Shown piece after piece: positions 15,755-24,259 of a stretch of 64,000 nt of DNA. The notes below the pieces were generated by a model that made no database searches, had not been told where the DNA came from, and saw only the letters and a list, made by a program, of their open reading frames with translations. Location of the stretch: NCBI GenBank assembly GCA_038199985.1, contig JBBPYK010000109.1, forward strand, positions 86,634 to 150,633. The letters are read 5' to 3'. The position numbers and the translations under genes are program-made. Within the stretch, counting starts at the first letter, position 1, and each line of letters starts with the position of its first letter. This DNA comes from Arthrobacter_J sp038199985. Its GTDB lineage: Bacteria; Actinomycetota; Actinomycetes; Actinomycetales; Micrococcaceae.

Positions 15755-17446
15755 ATGACAGACATTGCCGCGCCCAGACTCAAGACACCACCAGCGTTGC
15801 CCGAGGGGACGCTGCGCATTGTTCCGCTGGGAGGGCTGGGTGAAATTGGCCGAAACATGGCCGTGTTCGAAATCAATGGCAAATTGCTCATTGTTGACTG
15901 CGGGGTTTTGTTCCCGGAGGAGACGCAGCCAGGAGTGGACCTCATCCTGCCCGACTTCAGCTACATTGAGGACCGGCTCGACGACGTTGTCGGTCTCGTC
16001 CTCACCCACGGGCACGAAGATCACATCGGGGCTGTTCCCTACCTCCTGCGGCTCAAATCTGACATTCCGCTGATTGGTTCGCAGCTGACCCTTGCCCTCA
16101 TCGAAGCGAAGCTTCAGGAACACCGGATCAAGCCGTATACGCTAACTGTTTCGGAGGGCCAGATCGAACAGTTCGGTCCGTTCGAATGTGAGTTCGTCGC
16201 CGTCAACCACTCCATTCCCGATGCACTGGCAGTTTTCATCCGTACTGTGGCCGGGAACGTCCTCCATACCGGGGACTTCAAAATGGATCAGCTGCCCCTG
16301 GACGGCCGAATCACCGACCTCCGTGCGTTCTCCCGCCTCGGCGAGGAAGGGGTAGACCTATTCATGGTCGATTCCACGAACGCGGATGTACCCGGCTTCA
16401 CGACGGCGGAACGTGAAATTGGTCCAGTTCTCGAGAATCTTTTCGCCAAGGTGAAGAAGCGCATCATCGTCGCATCTTTTTCATCGCATATTCATCGTGT
16501 ACAGCAGGTACTTGATGCCGCTGCGGCGCATGATCGTCGTGTCGCGTTTGTCGGGCGGTCGATGGTGCGGAACATGACTATCGCGGCGAAGCTCGGCTAT
16601 CTCCGCGTTCCAGATGGCATCTTGGTAGACATTAAGAACGTGGACAATCTGCCTGATGACAAAGTGGTCCTCATGTCCACGGGGTCTCAGGGCGAGCCCA
16701 TGGCAGCGTTGTCTCGCATGGCCAACGGCGACCACCGAATTACCGTCGGCGACGGCGACACCGTCATCCTTGCCTCTTCGTTGATCCCAGGAAATGAAAA
16801 CGCCGTCTACCGGGTGATCAACGGGCTACTGAAACTGGGAGCCGACGTGGTGCACAAGGGCAACGCGAAGGTGCATGTTTCTGGGCACGCGGCTGCAGGT
16901 GAGTTGCTGTATTGCTACAACATCATCAAACCGCGCAACGTGATGCCGGTGCACGGCGAAACGCGACACCTGATCGCCAATGGGAAACTGGCTGAGTCGA
17001 CGGGTGTCCCCGCCGATCGTGTTTTGTTGACCGATGACGGCTCGGTTGTGGACCTGAGCGAGGGCACGGCACGGATCGTTGGAGCGGTCGAGTGCGGTCT
17101 GGTTTACGTGGATGGTTCCAGCATAGGAGGGGTTACGGATTCGGATCTGAAGGATCGAAGGGTTCTCGGTGAAGAGGGTTTCATCTCAATCATCACCGTC
17201 GTCAACAGCACTACCGGCAAGATAGTTTCGGGTCCGGAGATTCACGCCCGTGGTTTTGCGGAGAACGACACCGTCTTTGACGAAATCAAGCCTAGAATCA
17301 GCGCCGCGCTGGAAGAGGCGGTTACCTCAAACAGGGATCACACGTCCTATCAGCTCCAACAGGTCATTCGCCGAATAGTCGGCACCTGGGTAAACAAGCG
17401 CTATCGTCGTCGCCCGATGATCATTCCTGTCGTCCTCGAAGCATGA
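15755..17446 (+). CDS. rnj: Ribonuclease J
   Basis: RNase J is a metallo-beta-lactamase/beta-CASP nuclease with endonuclease and 5'-3' exonuclease activity in mRNA decay and rRNA maturation. The 563-residue product has the metal motif THGHEDHIGA (about residue 84), HTGDFK and the beta-CASP segment VSGHAAAGE. The C-terminal domain follows the KPRNVMPVHGE motif. It starts 3 bases after dapA, the conserved actinobacterial arrangement dapA-rnj-ftsK. Confidence 0.97.
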   Translation: MTDIAAPRLKTPPALPEGTLRIVPLGGLGEIGRNMAVFEINGKLLIVDCGVLFPEETQPGVDLILPDFSYIEDRLDDVVGLVLTHGHEDHIGAVPYLLRLKSDIPLIGSQLTLALIEAKLQEHRIKPYTLTVSEGQIEQFGPFECEFVAVNHSIPDALAVFIRTVAGNVLHTGDFKMDQLPLDGRITDLRAFSRLGEEGVDLFMVDSTNADVPGFTTAEREIGPVLENLFAKVKKRIIVASFSSHIHRVQQVLDAAAAHDRRVAFVGRSMVRNMTIAAKLGYLRVPDGILVDIKNVDNLPDDKVVLMSTGSQGEPMAALSRMANGDHRITVGDGDTVILASSLIPGNENAVYRVINGLLKLGADVVHKGNAKVHVSGHAAAGELLYCYNIIKPRNVMPVHGETRHLIANGKLAESTGVPADRVLLTDDGSVVDLSEGTARIVGAVECGLVYVDGSSIGGVTDSDLKDRRVLGEEGFISIITVVNSTTGKIVSGPEIHARGFAENDTVFDEIKPRISAALEEAVTSNRDHTSYQLQQVIRRIVGTWVNKRYRRRPMIIPVVLEA

Positions 17447-17541
17447 GCCTGTTCCGGTCGGGCACGGAACGACCGGTCGACGTCGAACCCAAAGCCCCGT
17501 AATCCCGGGAATCCTGAAGCGGATGAAGTACGGTTGCTTGT

Positions 17542-20421
17542 ATGGCGACCCGTACTTCATCCGCCGCAAAAGGCACTGATTCATCCCGAGGCAAGTCCTC
17601 GGGCGCTCCAACGCGCTCAACATCCGGCGCCACGGCAAAGACCAAACAACAGCAGGTCACTCACGAGGAGCCGATGCCGCTCCCTGCCCGAGCCATCAAG
17701 GGGCTATGGATGGGGATCGCACATGTGGTCGGCGCCGGTGTTCGCAAGATCGGTCAGGATGTTCATCCGGAGCGTGAGGTGCGTAGGGACGGTACGGGTT
17801 TCTTCCTGATTCTCGTCGTTGTTCTTGTCGCCATGGTTGAGTGGTGGGCGCTTCGGGGCGGATTCTGGTCCGGCATTCACGCAGTGGCCGCCGGCACCTT
17901 TGGTTGGATGGCGCTTATTATCCCGTTCATTGTATTGATAGGTGCGGTTCGCCTTTTCCGCTACCCAGAGGAACATAGGGCCAATAACCGCATCGGAATC
18001 GGTCTAGCCGTGTTTCTTCTCTCGGCATCTGCGCTTGCCCACCTCATCGGCGGAAAACCGCAGCTCTCGGAAGGCTACGACGGTTTGTGGGCCGCTGGCG
18101 GTATGGTCGGGTTCGTGCTGGCATCCCCGTTGGCCAGTATCACTGTTTATCTTCCGCTGGTGTTGTATTCCCTGCTCACGTTCCTGAGCATCCTCATCAT
18201 CACAGCCACTCCGATTCGTCACATTCCTGCACGGCTCCGGTCTTTGTACGAGCAGATGATGGGGCAGGAACCGGGGGCTCTGCGCACCAGCGACTCCGCA
18301 GATCACGACCAACGCTATCTGTATGACTCGGAGGGCCGCCGCAAAGACTCTGCCAAGACGGATAAGGGCACCAAGCGTGAACGCAGAAAACGCTCTGGCC
18401 GCAATTCCTCTGCGGCGGAGGAGCATGACCCAGAGTCACTGGTAGGAGACGAAGCGTTCGAGAACGCGGTCATCGACGATCCAGATGATACGCAGGGGGC
18501 GGCCTGCCCGATCCCTCCCGGCGTACGGAGACCCACCCAGTCAGAGCTTGCCGCTGACAAGATCAAACGCAACCAGGGCCTACCCACCACAGGTACGCCC
18601 ACTGAAGCGATCTCCACAGTGCCCCCGAGTGCGCCCGATGTTGCCGTTGCGCGCATACAGCCTCAGGCGCCAGCGGTGCCTCTGCCGCCGCGGACAGAAC
18701 AGCTGCAGCTCGCTGGAGACATAAGCTACACACTGCCGCCGTCTGACTATCTGCCAGCTGGGTCTCCGCCCAAGGAACGATCCGAAGCCAATGATGCTGT
18801 CGTCACGGCATTGACCCACACGTTGGACCAGTTCAAGGTGGAAGCAAAAGTCACGGGGTTCTCTCGTGGGCCGACCGTTACGCGTTATGAGATTGCACTG
18901 GCTGCGGGAACCAAGGTGGAACGGGTTACCGCACTGGCCAAAAACATTTCCTACGCCGTTGCCAGCTCCGATGTCCGCATTTTGTCGCCTATTCCCGGTA
19001 AGTCCGCCATCGGCATCGAGATTCCCAACAGCGACCGTGAAACCGTATCGCTGGGAGATGTTCTCCGATCCAACAACGCCCGTAAGTCAGAGCATCCCAT
19101 GGTCATGGGTGTGGGCAAGGATGTCGAAGGCGGCTATGTTGTGGCGAACCTAGCCAAAACCCCGCATTTGCTGGTGGCGGGCGCAACAGGCGCGGGTAAG
19201 TCCTCGTTCGTTAATTCTATGATTACGTCCATACTCATGCGGGCCACCCCGGACGAAGTGCGCATGATCATGGTGGACCCGAAACGCGTGGAGTTGACCG
19301 CTTATGAGGGAGTGCCTCATCTCATTACGCCGATCATCACGAGTCCTAAGAAGGCGGCTGAAGCGCTCCAATGGGTCGTCCGCGAGATGGATACCCGATA
19401 TGACGACCTTGCCAATTTCGGTTTCAAGCACATTGACGACTTCAACAAGGGCGTCCGAAACGGCAAGGTTGTTCCGCCAGCCGGATCAAAACGTGTGATC
19501 CGTCCGTATCCGTATCTTTTGGTGATTGTCGATGAGCTGGCTGACCTCATGATGGTTGCACCGCGCGATGTTGAGGATTCCATTGTGCGGATCACCCAAC
19601 TTGCCCGAGCGGCCGGCATTCACCTCGTGTTAGCCACACAGCGTCCGTCCGTGGATGTTGTGACGGGTCTGATCAAGGCGAATGTTCCCTCCCGTATGGC
19701 GTTTGCGACGTCGTCGGTCACAGACTCACGCGTTGTCTTGGACCAGCCGGGAGCGGAGAAGCTGATCGGTCAGGGAGATGCACTCTTCCTACCGATGGGC
19801 GCATCAAAACCTATTCGCGTTCAGGGCGCTTGGGTCACTGAATCGGAAATCCATCGTGTGGTCGAGCACGTCAAGGGTCAGCTTCAAGCCAATTACCGTG
19901 ATGATGTTGCTGTTCAAGCGCCAACGAAACAGATTGATGCCGATATCGGCGATGATTTGGACGTTCTATTGCAGGCTACAGAGCTCGTTGTGACAACCCA
20001 GTTCGGCTCAACGTCGATGCTTCAGCGAAAGTTGCGGGTCGGCTTCGCGAAGGCTGGCAGACTCATGGATCTGTTGGAGTCACGCGGCGTCGTCGGACCG
20101 TCAGAGGGGTCCAAGGCCCGCGATGTCTTAGTCCAACCAGATGACCTTGCGGTCACGCTGTCCGCTATGAAAGGCGAGGGTCCGCCCGCGGGTTCAAGTG
20201 AGCTCGACGGCGATCGAGAAGCACCAGCGAACGTTCGGACTGCTGCCCTTGCCGACAATGCCAACGCCAATCATGGGTTCGCAGAGGGATCGTCTTCCCG
20301 TAGCGATGAGGTAGCCCGGGATCTCGAAGCTCGCCCGCAACCGGTGGATTATGCCGATGGCAGCGGCAATGGCGGTGATGACGGCGGCGGCGAGGACGCG
20401 TGGTCTCTCACCGGACGGTAG
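17542..20421 (+). CDS. ftsK: DNA translocase FtsK/SpoIIIE
   Basis: FtsK pumps DNA through the division septum and clears chromosome termini. The 959-residue product has four N-terminal membrane segments (within about residues 90-220) and a long charged and Pro/Ala-rich linker (about 230-400). The RecA-like motor carries Walker A GATGAGKSS (near 550) and Walker B LLVIVDELADLMM (near 655). A C-terminal gamma winged helix follows (TTQFGSTSMLQRKLRVGFAKAGRLMDLLE), which reads polar DNA motifs. An unusually acidic, glycine-rich tail ends the protein. The short DNA stretch before it (17447-17541) holds a small GC-rich hairpin without a U-tract. Confidence 0.97.
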   Translation: MATRTSSAAKGTDSSRGKSSGAPTRSTSGATAKTKQQQVTHEEPMPLPARAIKGLWMGIAHVVGAGVRKIGQDVHPEREVRRDGTGFFLILVVVLVAMVEWWALRGGFWSGIHAVAAGTFGWMALIIPFIVLIGAVRLFRYPEEHRANNRIGIGLAVFLLSASALAHLIGGKPQLSEGYDGLWAAGGMVGFVLASPLASITVYLPLVLYSLLTFLSILIITATPIRHIPARLRSLYEQMMGQEPGALRTSDSADHDQRYLYDSEGRRKDSAKTDKGTKRERRKRSGRNSSAAEEHDPESLVGDEAFENAVIDDPDDTQGAACPIPPGVRRPTQSELAADKIKRNQGLPTTGTPTEAISTVPPSAPDVAVARIQPQAPAVPLPPRTEQLQLAGDISYTLPPSDYLPAGSPPKERSEANDAVVTALTHTLDQFKVEAKVTGFSRGPTVTRYEIALAAGTKVERVTALAKNISYAVASSDVRILSPIPGKSAIGIEIPNSDRETVSLGDVLRSNNARKSEHPMVMGVGKDVEGGYVVANLAKTPHLLVAGATGAGKSSFVNSMITSILMRATPDEVRMIMVDPKRVELTAYEGVPHLITPIITSPKKAAEALQWVVREMDTRYDDLANFGFKHIDDFNKGVRNGKVVPPAGSKRVIRPYPYLLVIVDELADLMMVAPRDVEDSIVRITQLARAAGIHLVLATQRPSVDVVTGLIKANVPSRMAFATSSVTDSRVVLDQPGAEKLIGQGDALFLPMGASKPIRVQGAWVTESEIHRVVEHVKGQLQANYRDDVAVQAPTKQIDADIGDDLDVLLQATELVVTTQFGSTSMLQRKLRVGFAKAGRLMDLLESRGVVGPSEGSKARDVLVQPDDLAVTLSAMKGEGPPAGSSELDGDREAPANVRTAALADNANANHGFAEGSSSRSDEVARDLEARPQPVDYADGSGNGGDDGGGEDAWSLTGR

Positions 20422-20430
20422 CCTTGAGCT

Positions 20431-21033
20431 GTGAATGAGATTCAGCGCAGCGTCCCTATCGTGAACATTGCCAACGTGTTGACCGTATTGCGGATTCTAC
20501 TGGTCCCCTTTTTTGTCTGGGCATTGTTGGTCGACAGCCCCGGGCTCGAACCAGAGAATGGGGTAGCTCGGTGGGTCGCGGTCGTGCTCTTTGCGGTGGC
20601 GATCTACACCGATAAGCTCGACGGTGATCTTGCCCGAAGCAAAGGCCTGATAACGGATTTCGGAAAAATTGCTGATCCTATCGCGGACAAGTTGCTTATC
20701 GGCTCCGCGCTTTTCATGCTGGCGCTGCTCGATGAGCTGTGGTGGTGGGTTGTTATCGTCATTCTGGCTCGGGAACTTGGGATAACTCTTCTGCGGTTTG
20801 TGGTGATCCGATATGGAGTCATGCCAGCTTCGCGGGGTGGCAAGCTGAAGACCGTTGTGCAGACTCTCGCCATATTCTTGTACCTGCTCCCACTTTCCTC
20901 GATGCTCGGCAGTTGGACGCTCTGGGTGGCTGGCGGCGTCATGTTCGCTGCCGTTGTCATCACGGTCATTACGGGGTTGGACTACGTCGTCAAGGCCCTG
21001 CGCTTGCGCGCCGGAAAGCTCTCGGACCGGTGA
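20431..21033 (+). CDS. pgsA: CDP-diacylglycerol--glycerol-3-phosphate 3-phosphatidyltransferase
   Basis: PgsA makes phosphatidylglycerophosphate, the precursor of phosphatidylglycerol and cardiolipin. The CDP-alcohol phosphotransferase signature D-x2-D-G-x2-A-R-x8-G-x3-D-x3-D is complete (DKLDGDLAR to KIADPIADK, about residues 54-80). Several hydrophobic helices surround it. The GTG start is 9 bases after ftsK. The stop overlaps the GTG of the following amidase gene. Confidence 0.95.
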   Translation: MNEIQRSVPIVNIANVLTVLRILLVPFFVWALLVDSPGLEPENGVARWVAVVLFAVAIYTDKLDGDLARSKGLITDFGKIADPIADKLLIGSALFMLALLDELWWWVVIVILARELGITLLRFVVIRYGVMPASRGGKLKTVVQTLAIFLYLLPLSSMLGSWTLWVAGGVMFAAVVITVITGLDYVVKALRLRAGKLSDR

Positions 21034-21542
21034 CTAGCAGGGATGCGATCGCTGATGCCGTGATCAATGAGGCTGCTCGCAACGGCGCTACGATCGCTAC
21101 CGCCGAATCATTGACCGCGGGAATGGTGAGCTCATCACTGGGCGGAGTACCAGGTGCTTCCCAAGTTCTGTGCGGTGGCGTCGTGGCGTACCAGAACGCA
21201 GTCAAGGCGGCCGTGCTTGGCGTGGATTCTGCGCTTCTGGAAAGGGCCGGCTCCGTTGATCCCGAGGTGGCCGCGGCCATGTCCGAGGGCGTTCGCCAGC
21301 TAATGAACGCGGACTACGGAGTGTCCACCACTGGGGTCGCCGGACCGCAACCGCACGACGGAAAGGCAGCAGGACTTGTCTTCATCTCTGTCGCGGGACC
21401 GAGGGGAGTCTGCGTTTCAGAGTTTCACTTTGCAGGGGCGCGGAACGAGATTCGTAGCGAGACGACAACCGCCTCTCTTCAGCTCCTCCTCACATGCCTC
21501 CTAAAGCAGCCTGAGGGTCGTGAACACAGTTCTTGCCGGTAG
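21030..21542 (+). CDS. CinA-family nicotinamide-nucleotide amidohydrolase (PncC domain)
   Basis: The 170-residue product is the stand-alone C-terminal CinA domain, which in PncC deamidates NMN to nicotinic acid mononucleotide. Family markers are TAESLTAGMVSSSLGGVPGAS, GGVVAYQNAVKAAVLGV and STTGVAGPQPHDGKAAGLVFI. The GTG at 21030 overlaps the pgsA stop; the in-frame opening at 20739 lies inside pgsA. The N-terminal molybdopterin-binding-like domain of full CinA is absent, as is usual beside pgsA in actinobacteria. Confidence 0.93.
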   Translation: MTSRDAIADAVINEAARNGATIATAESLTAGMVSSSLGGVPGASQVLCGGVVAYQNAVKAAVLGVDSALLERAGSVDPEVAAAMSEGVRQLMNADYGVSTTGVAGPQPHDGKAAGLVFISVAGPRGVCVSEFHFAGARNEIRSETTTASLQLLLTCLLKQPEGREHSSCR

Positions 21543-21599
21543 CCTTGGTGTTGGACAAGGTCGGATGGGAACAAATCCAGAGACTCAGAGGTTATGAAA

Positions 21600-21616
21600 G
21601 TATCAGTAGCTGATAC
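21600..21616. repeat. Inverted repeat upstream of clgR
   Basis: GTATCAG (21600-21606) and CTGATAC (21610-21616) form perfect 7-base arms around TAG. This is a likely dyad operator, or part of the promoter region of the regulator gene that follows. Confidence 0.5.
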
Positions 21617-21639
21617 CTTAACCGGTCCGGAATACCCGC

Positions 21640-21661
21640 GATGGTCGGAAGACCGACCATC
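21640..21661. repeat. Long perfect inverted repeat upstream of clgR
   Basis: GATGGTCGG (21640-21648) and CCGACCATC (21653-21661) are perfect 9-base arms around AAGA. No U-tract follows, so an operator or leader-RNA hairpin is more likely than a terminator. A shorter dyad (TCCGT-AA-ACGGA, 21704-21715) follows it. Confidence 0.55.
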
Positions 21662-21778
21662 CACTCGAGGAGCAAGGCGATACACATGGTAAAGCAACCC
21701 ATATCCGTAAACGGAGTGGTCCGTTGGCGAGATGTAGGGTTGACAGACGATGCAAAGGGTGAGCCCAAGGAGCGCAAG

Positions 21779-22126
21779 ATGGTAGTTCTACGTCATGAGA
21801 TTGGGGACGTCCTCCGCGATGTCCGTCAGCGTCAGAGCCGTACCCTGCGCGAGGTTTCGCATAGTGCGCGTGTGTCACTCGGCTATTTGAGTGAAGTCGA
21901 ACGAGGCCAGAAAGAGGCGTCGTCAGAATTGCTCTCCTCTATCTGCAGCGCTTTGGATGTTCCGCTTTCTCTAATGCTCAGGGAGGTCAGCGAGCGGCTG
22001 GCAGTAGCGGAAGGCGTGGCCGTTCCTGATACGGTACCGCAGGAATTTTCGCGGGAGTTCACCGGCACAATTCCCGATGAAGTGCCCGGCAATTTGAGCA
22101 AAGATCTCGCTTCTTCCTCCTACTAG
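21779..22126 (+). CDS. clgR: ClgR-like XRE-family transcriptional regulator
   Basis: ClgR activates clp protease and other stress genes in actinobacteria. The Cro/C1-type helix-turn-helix spans RTLREVSHSARVSLGYLSEVERGQKEASSELL in two parts and is very close to the mycobacterial and corynebacterial protein. The gene lies after pgsA and the CinA-type gene, the known clgR neighbourhood. I chose the ATG at 21779 (AAGGAG 6 bases upstream, 115 residues) because it matches the family's N-terminus. An in-frame ATG at 21686 would add 31 residues. Several inverted repeats precede it. The C-terminus ends with a Pro/Glu-rich tail and a short hydrophobic end, which could be a proteolysis signal. Confidence 0.88.
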   Translation: MVVLRHEIGDVLRDVRQRQSRTLREVSHSARVSLGYLSEVERGQKEASSELLSSICSALDVPLSLMLREVSERLAVAEGVAVPDTVPQEFSREFTGTIPDEVPGNLSKDLASSSY

Positions 22127-22138
22127 ACCTTTAGATGG

Positions 22139-22176
22139 AAAGGGTCCACAGAACGCTGTTCTGTGGACCCTTTTTA
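22139..22176. terminator. Bidirectional intrinsic terminator between clgR and the MarR gene
   Basis: AAAGGGTCCACAGAAC (22139-22154) pairs perfectly with its complement at 22158-22173 around GCT. The right arm ends in a run of T and the left arm begins with AAA, so it can stop transcripts from both convergent genes. Confidence 0.95.
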
Positions 22177-22187
22177 GCGCTCAGCGT

Positions 22188-22664
22188 CTAATAGTTGTCT
22201 CGAGTGTATGTTTCATTGAGTTGCCCCAGAAGTCGGGCCAATTCTCCGATGTCTACAACCGACCAATCCTCCATGAGATGACGAAAGGCGTCCTTACGTC
22301 CGGACTGCGCTGCAAGCAGCCTGCTGGAGCCTAGTGAAGTGAGGCTGATGGCTTGAGCGCGTCCGTCCTGCGGATCTGCGGTTTTTTGAACCAGCCCAAG
22401 CTGTTCAAGCATGGTGATCTGACGGCTAACTGACGGTTTCCCTATGCCTACATTCGTGGCAAGGTCCGTGAGGCGCATGCCTCCGGTACGTTGCAGGATG
22501 ACGAGTAAACCGTAGGCGGCTGGTTCCATATCTGGATGAACGCGCTTGGCAACCTTGTGCGAATTTGAGCGCGCTCGGCGCCAGAGGATGCTCAACTGCT
22601 CCTCAAGCGCCTTGATGGCTGCATCAGCAGCGCTTTCAGCTACGTCCGCACCTTGTTCGATCAT
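22188..22664 (-). CDS. MarR-family transcriptional regulator
   Basis: The 158-residue product has a winged-helix DNA-binding region (MRLTDLATNVGIGKPSVSRQ, then ITMLEQLGLVQKTADPQDGRAQ with the wing Asp-Gly-Arg) flanked by dimerisation helices. The ligand and target are unknown. It stands alone between the clgR terminator and the DUF3046-recA locus, transcribed towards clgR. No neighbouring transporter or oxidoreductase hints at its regulon. Confidence 0.9.
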   Translation of the reverse strand: MIEQGADVAESAADAAIKALEEQLSILWRRARSNSHKVAKRVHPDMEPAAYGLLVILQRTGGMRLTDLATNVGIGKPSVSRQITMLEQLGLVQKTADPQDGRAQAISLTSLGSSRLLAAQSGRKDAFRHLMEDWSVVDIGELARLLGQLNETYTRDNY

Positions 22665-22760
22665 GGAGTCATTGTAGGGGAGTCGCTCATGGCTCCATCA
22701 CTTCATGGACGTGGAGGCTGGGAAGGATTAGGACATCGATGGCTGTGAGAACATTGAATA

Positions 22761-22982
22761 GTGAGATTAAGTAACTTCTGGCGGCTTATGGATGATGAGT
22801 TCGGAGCCGGATATTCAAGGGTTCTCGCCAACGAACTAGTCCTCGCCGAGCTGGGTGGGATGACGCCCGCTGCTGCGCTAAAGGCTGGTGAAGAGCCTCG
22901 GCAGGTCTGGTCGGCTGTTTGTACAATGCAAGACGTACCTCTGGCGCGTCGCCTGGGACGGGATGCTCCACCGACTCCTTGA
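22761..22982 (+). CDS. DUF3046 family protein upstream of recA
   Basis: This is a 73-residue actinobacterial protein of unknown function almost always found just before recA. It has the family pattern LSNFWRLMDDEFGAGYSRVLA, then GGMTPAAALKAGEEPRQVWSA and DVPLARRLG. The GTG start at 22761 has no convincing ribosome site; the transcript could be leaderless. It is separated from recA by 215 bases that contain the recA promoters. Confidence 0.9.
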   Translation: MRLSNFWRLMDDEFGAGYSRVLANELVLAELGGMTPAAALKAGEEPRQVWSAVCTMQDVPLARRLGRDAPPTP

Positions 22983-23030
22983 CTCCTTTCATCTGACCAT
23001 CCAAGGCAAGACACGCCCACTCGATATATT

Positions 23031-23044
23031 CGAACATGTGTTCG
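23031..23044. promoter_or_regulatory. LexA (SOS) box of recA
   Basis: CGAACATGTGTTCG matches the Gram-positive SOS box CGAAC-N4-GTTCG exactly. It lies about 154 bases before the recA start, in the position of the distal, LexA-controlled recA promoter of mycobacteria. Confidence 0.9.
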
Positions 23045-23122
23045 GACATCGGTAGACTGCGAAACGAGGGTTACGGCAGCTGTCGACCCAAGTTGTCCAC
23101 AAAGACAGGTTCGAAAGCGATT

Positions 23123-23145
23123 TTGTCAGTCCGGCCGACTACCGT
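23123..23145 (+). promoter_or_regulatory. RecA-NDp (PafBC-type) promoter of recA
   Basis: TTGTCAGTC, eight bases, then TACCGT fits the mycobacterial LexA-independent damage promoter TTGTCRgtg-N8-TAnnnT, with only the last base of the first block differing. It lies 52 bases before the recA ATG, nearer to the gene than the LexA box, as in M. tuberculosis. Confidence 0.78.
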
Positions 23146-23197
23146 CTGAGTGAGAACATCAACGGGCTAAAACGGCCCATGAAACATGAGGTGAGAC

Positions 23198-24256
23198 ATG
23201 GCAACGCAGGCAGATCGCGAGAAGGCTCTCGAAGCGGCATTGGCGCAGATCGACAAGCAGTACGGCAAGGGATCAGTCATGCGTCTCGGGGACGACGTTC
23301 GCGCTCCCGTTGAGACTATTCCCACTGGATCCATAGCGCTCGATGTCGCCCTCGGAATTGGTGGATTACCAAGAGGTCGCGTCGTTGAAATCTACGGTCC
23401 GGAGTCATCAGGTAAAACGACTGTTGCATTGCACGCTGTGGCGAGCGCACAACGCAATGGGGGAATCGCGGCATTCATCGACGCAGAGCATGCTCTCGAT
23501 CCTGAGTACGCCAAGAAGCTGGGTGTGGACACAGATGCACTTTTGGTTTCACAACCGGATACCGGTGAACAGGCCCTAGAAATCATGGACATGCTCATTG
23601 GGTCGGGGTCGCTAGACATTGTGGTTATCGACTCGGTCGCGGCATTGGTGCCCAGAGCTGAGATCGAAGGCGACATGGGGGATAGCCACGTAGGACTACA
23701 GGCCCGACTGATGAGCCAAGCTCTTCGAAAAATAACCGGCCGGTTGAGCCAATCCAAGACGACCGCCATTTTTATCAATCAGCTGCGTGAAAAGATCGGT
23801 GTCTTCTTTGGCAGCCCTGAGACTACTACGGGTGGTAAAGCCCTCAAATTCTACGCGTCCATCCGAATTGATGTACGCCGCATTGAGACGCTGAAGCAGG
23901 GGGCGGATGCTGTGGGTAACCGTACCCGCGCAAAGATCGTGAAAAACAAAATGGCTCCGCCTTTCAAGCAGGCTGAGTTCGACATCATTTACGGCCAGGG
24001 AATCTCCCGTGAAGGTGGACTCATCGACGTTGGTGTCGAGCAGGGATTCGTGAAAAAGTCGGGTGCTTGGTTTACCTATGACGGCGACCAGCTCGGACAA
24101 GGCAAGGAAAACGCTCGGACCTTCCTGCGCGATAACCCTGATTTGGCGGATGAGCTCGAACGGCGCATTAAAGAAAAGATGGGAATCGGGGTGCCGCAAG
24201 AGGACGCTTCGAGCGACGCTCCGAAGCTCAAAGCCGTTGGTGGTGACGCAGTCTAG
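23198..24256 (+). CDS. recA: Recombinase RecA
   Basis: RecA forms filaments on single-stranded DNA for strand exchange and stimulates LexA self-cleavage. The 352-residue product has Walker A GPESSGKTT (about residues 67-75), Walker B LDIVVIDSVAAL and the L2 loop region GGKALKFYASIRID. A short acidic/Lys tail ends it. The ATG follows a GAGGTGAG site. No intein is present, unlike in some mycobacteria. recX starts 3 bases downstream. Two damage-type promoter elements precede the gene. Confidence 0.99.
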   Translation: MATQADREKALEAALAQIDKQYGKGSVMRLGDDVRAPVETIPTGSIALDVALGIGGLPRGRVVEIYGPESSGKTTVALHAVASAQRNGGIAAFIDAEHALDPEYAKKLGVDTDALLVSQPDTGEQALEIMDMLIGSGSLDIVVIDSVAALVPRAEIEGDMGDSHVGLQARLMSQALRKITGRLSQSKTTAIFINQLREKIGVFFGSPETTTGGKALKFYASIRIDVRRIETLKQGADAVGNRTRAKIVKNKMAPPFKQAEFDIIYGQGISREGGLIDVGVEQGFVKKSGAWFTYDGDQLGQGKENARTFLRDNPDLADELERRIKEKMGIGVPQEDASSDAPKLKAVGGDAV

Positions 24257-24259
24257 ACC

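Noticed and set aside
15356..16123. 255-codon open frame antisense to dapA-rnj
   Set aside because: It lies opposite two certain genes and has no family features.
17454..17476. CCGGTCG/CGACCGG hairpin between rnj and ftsK as a terminator
   Set aside because: No U-tract and a competing overlapping stem (GTTCCG/CGGAAC); only a small GC-rich fold can be stated.
20739..21029. N-terminal extension of the CinA-type gene inside pgsA
   Set aside because: The region is certain pgsA coding sequence in another frame; the conserved amidase domain begins after the GTG at 21030.
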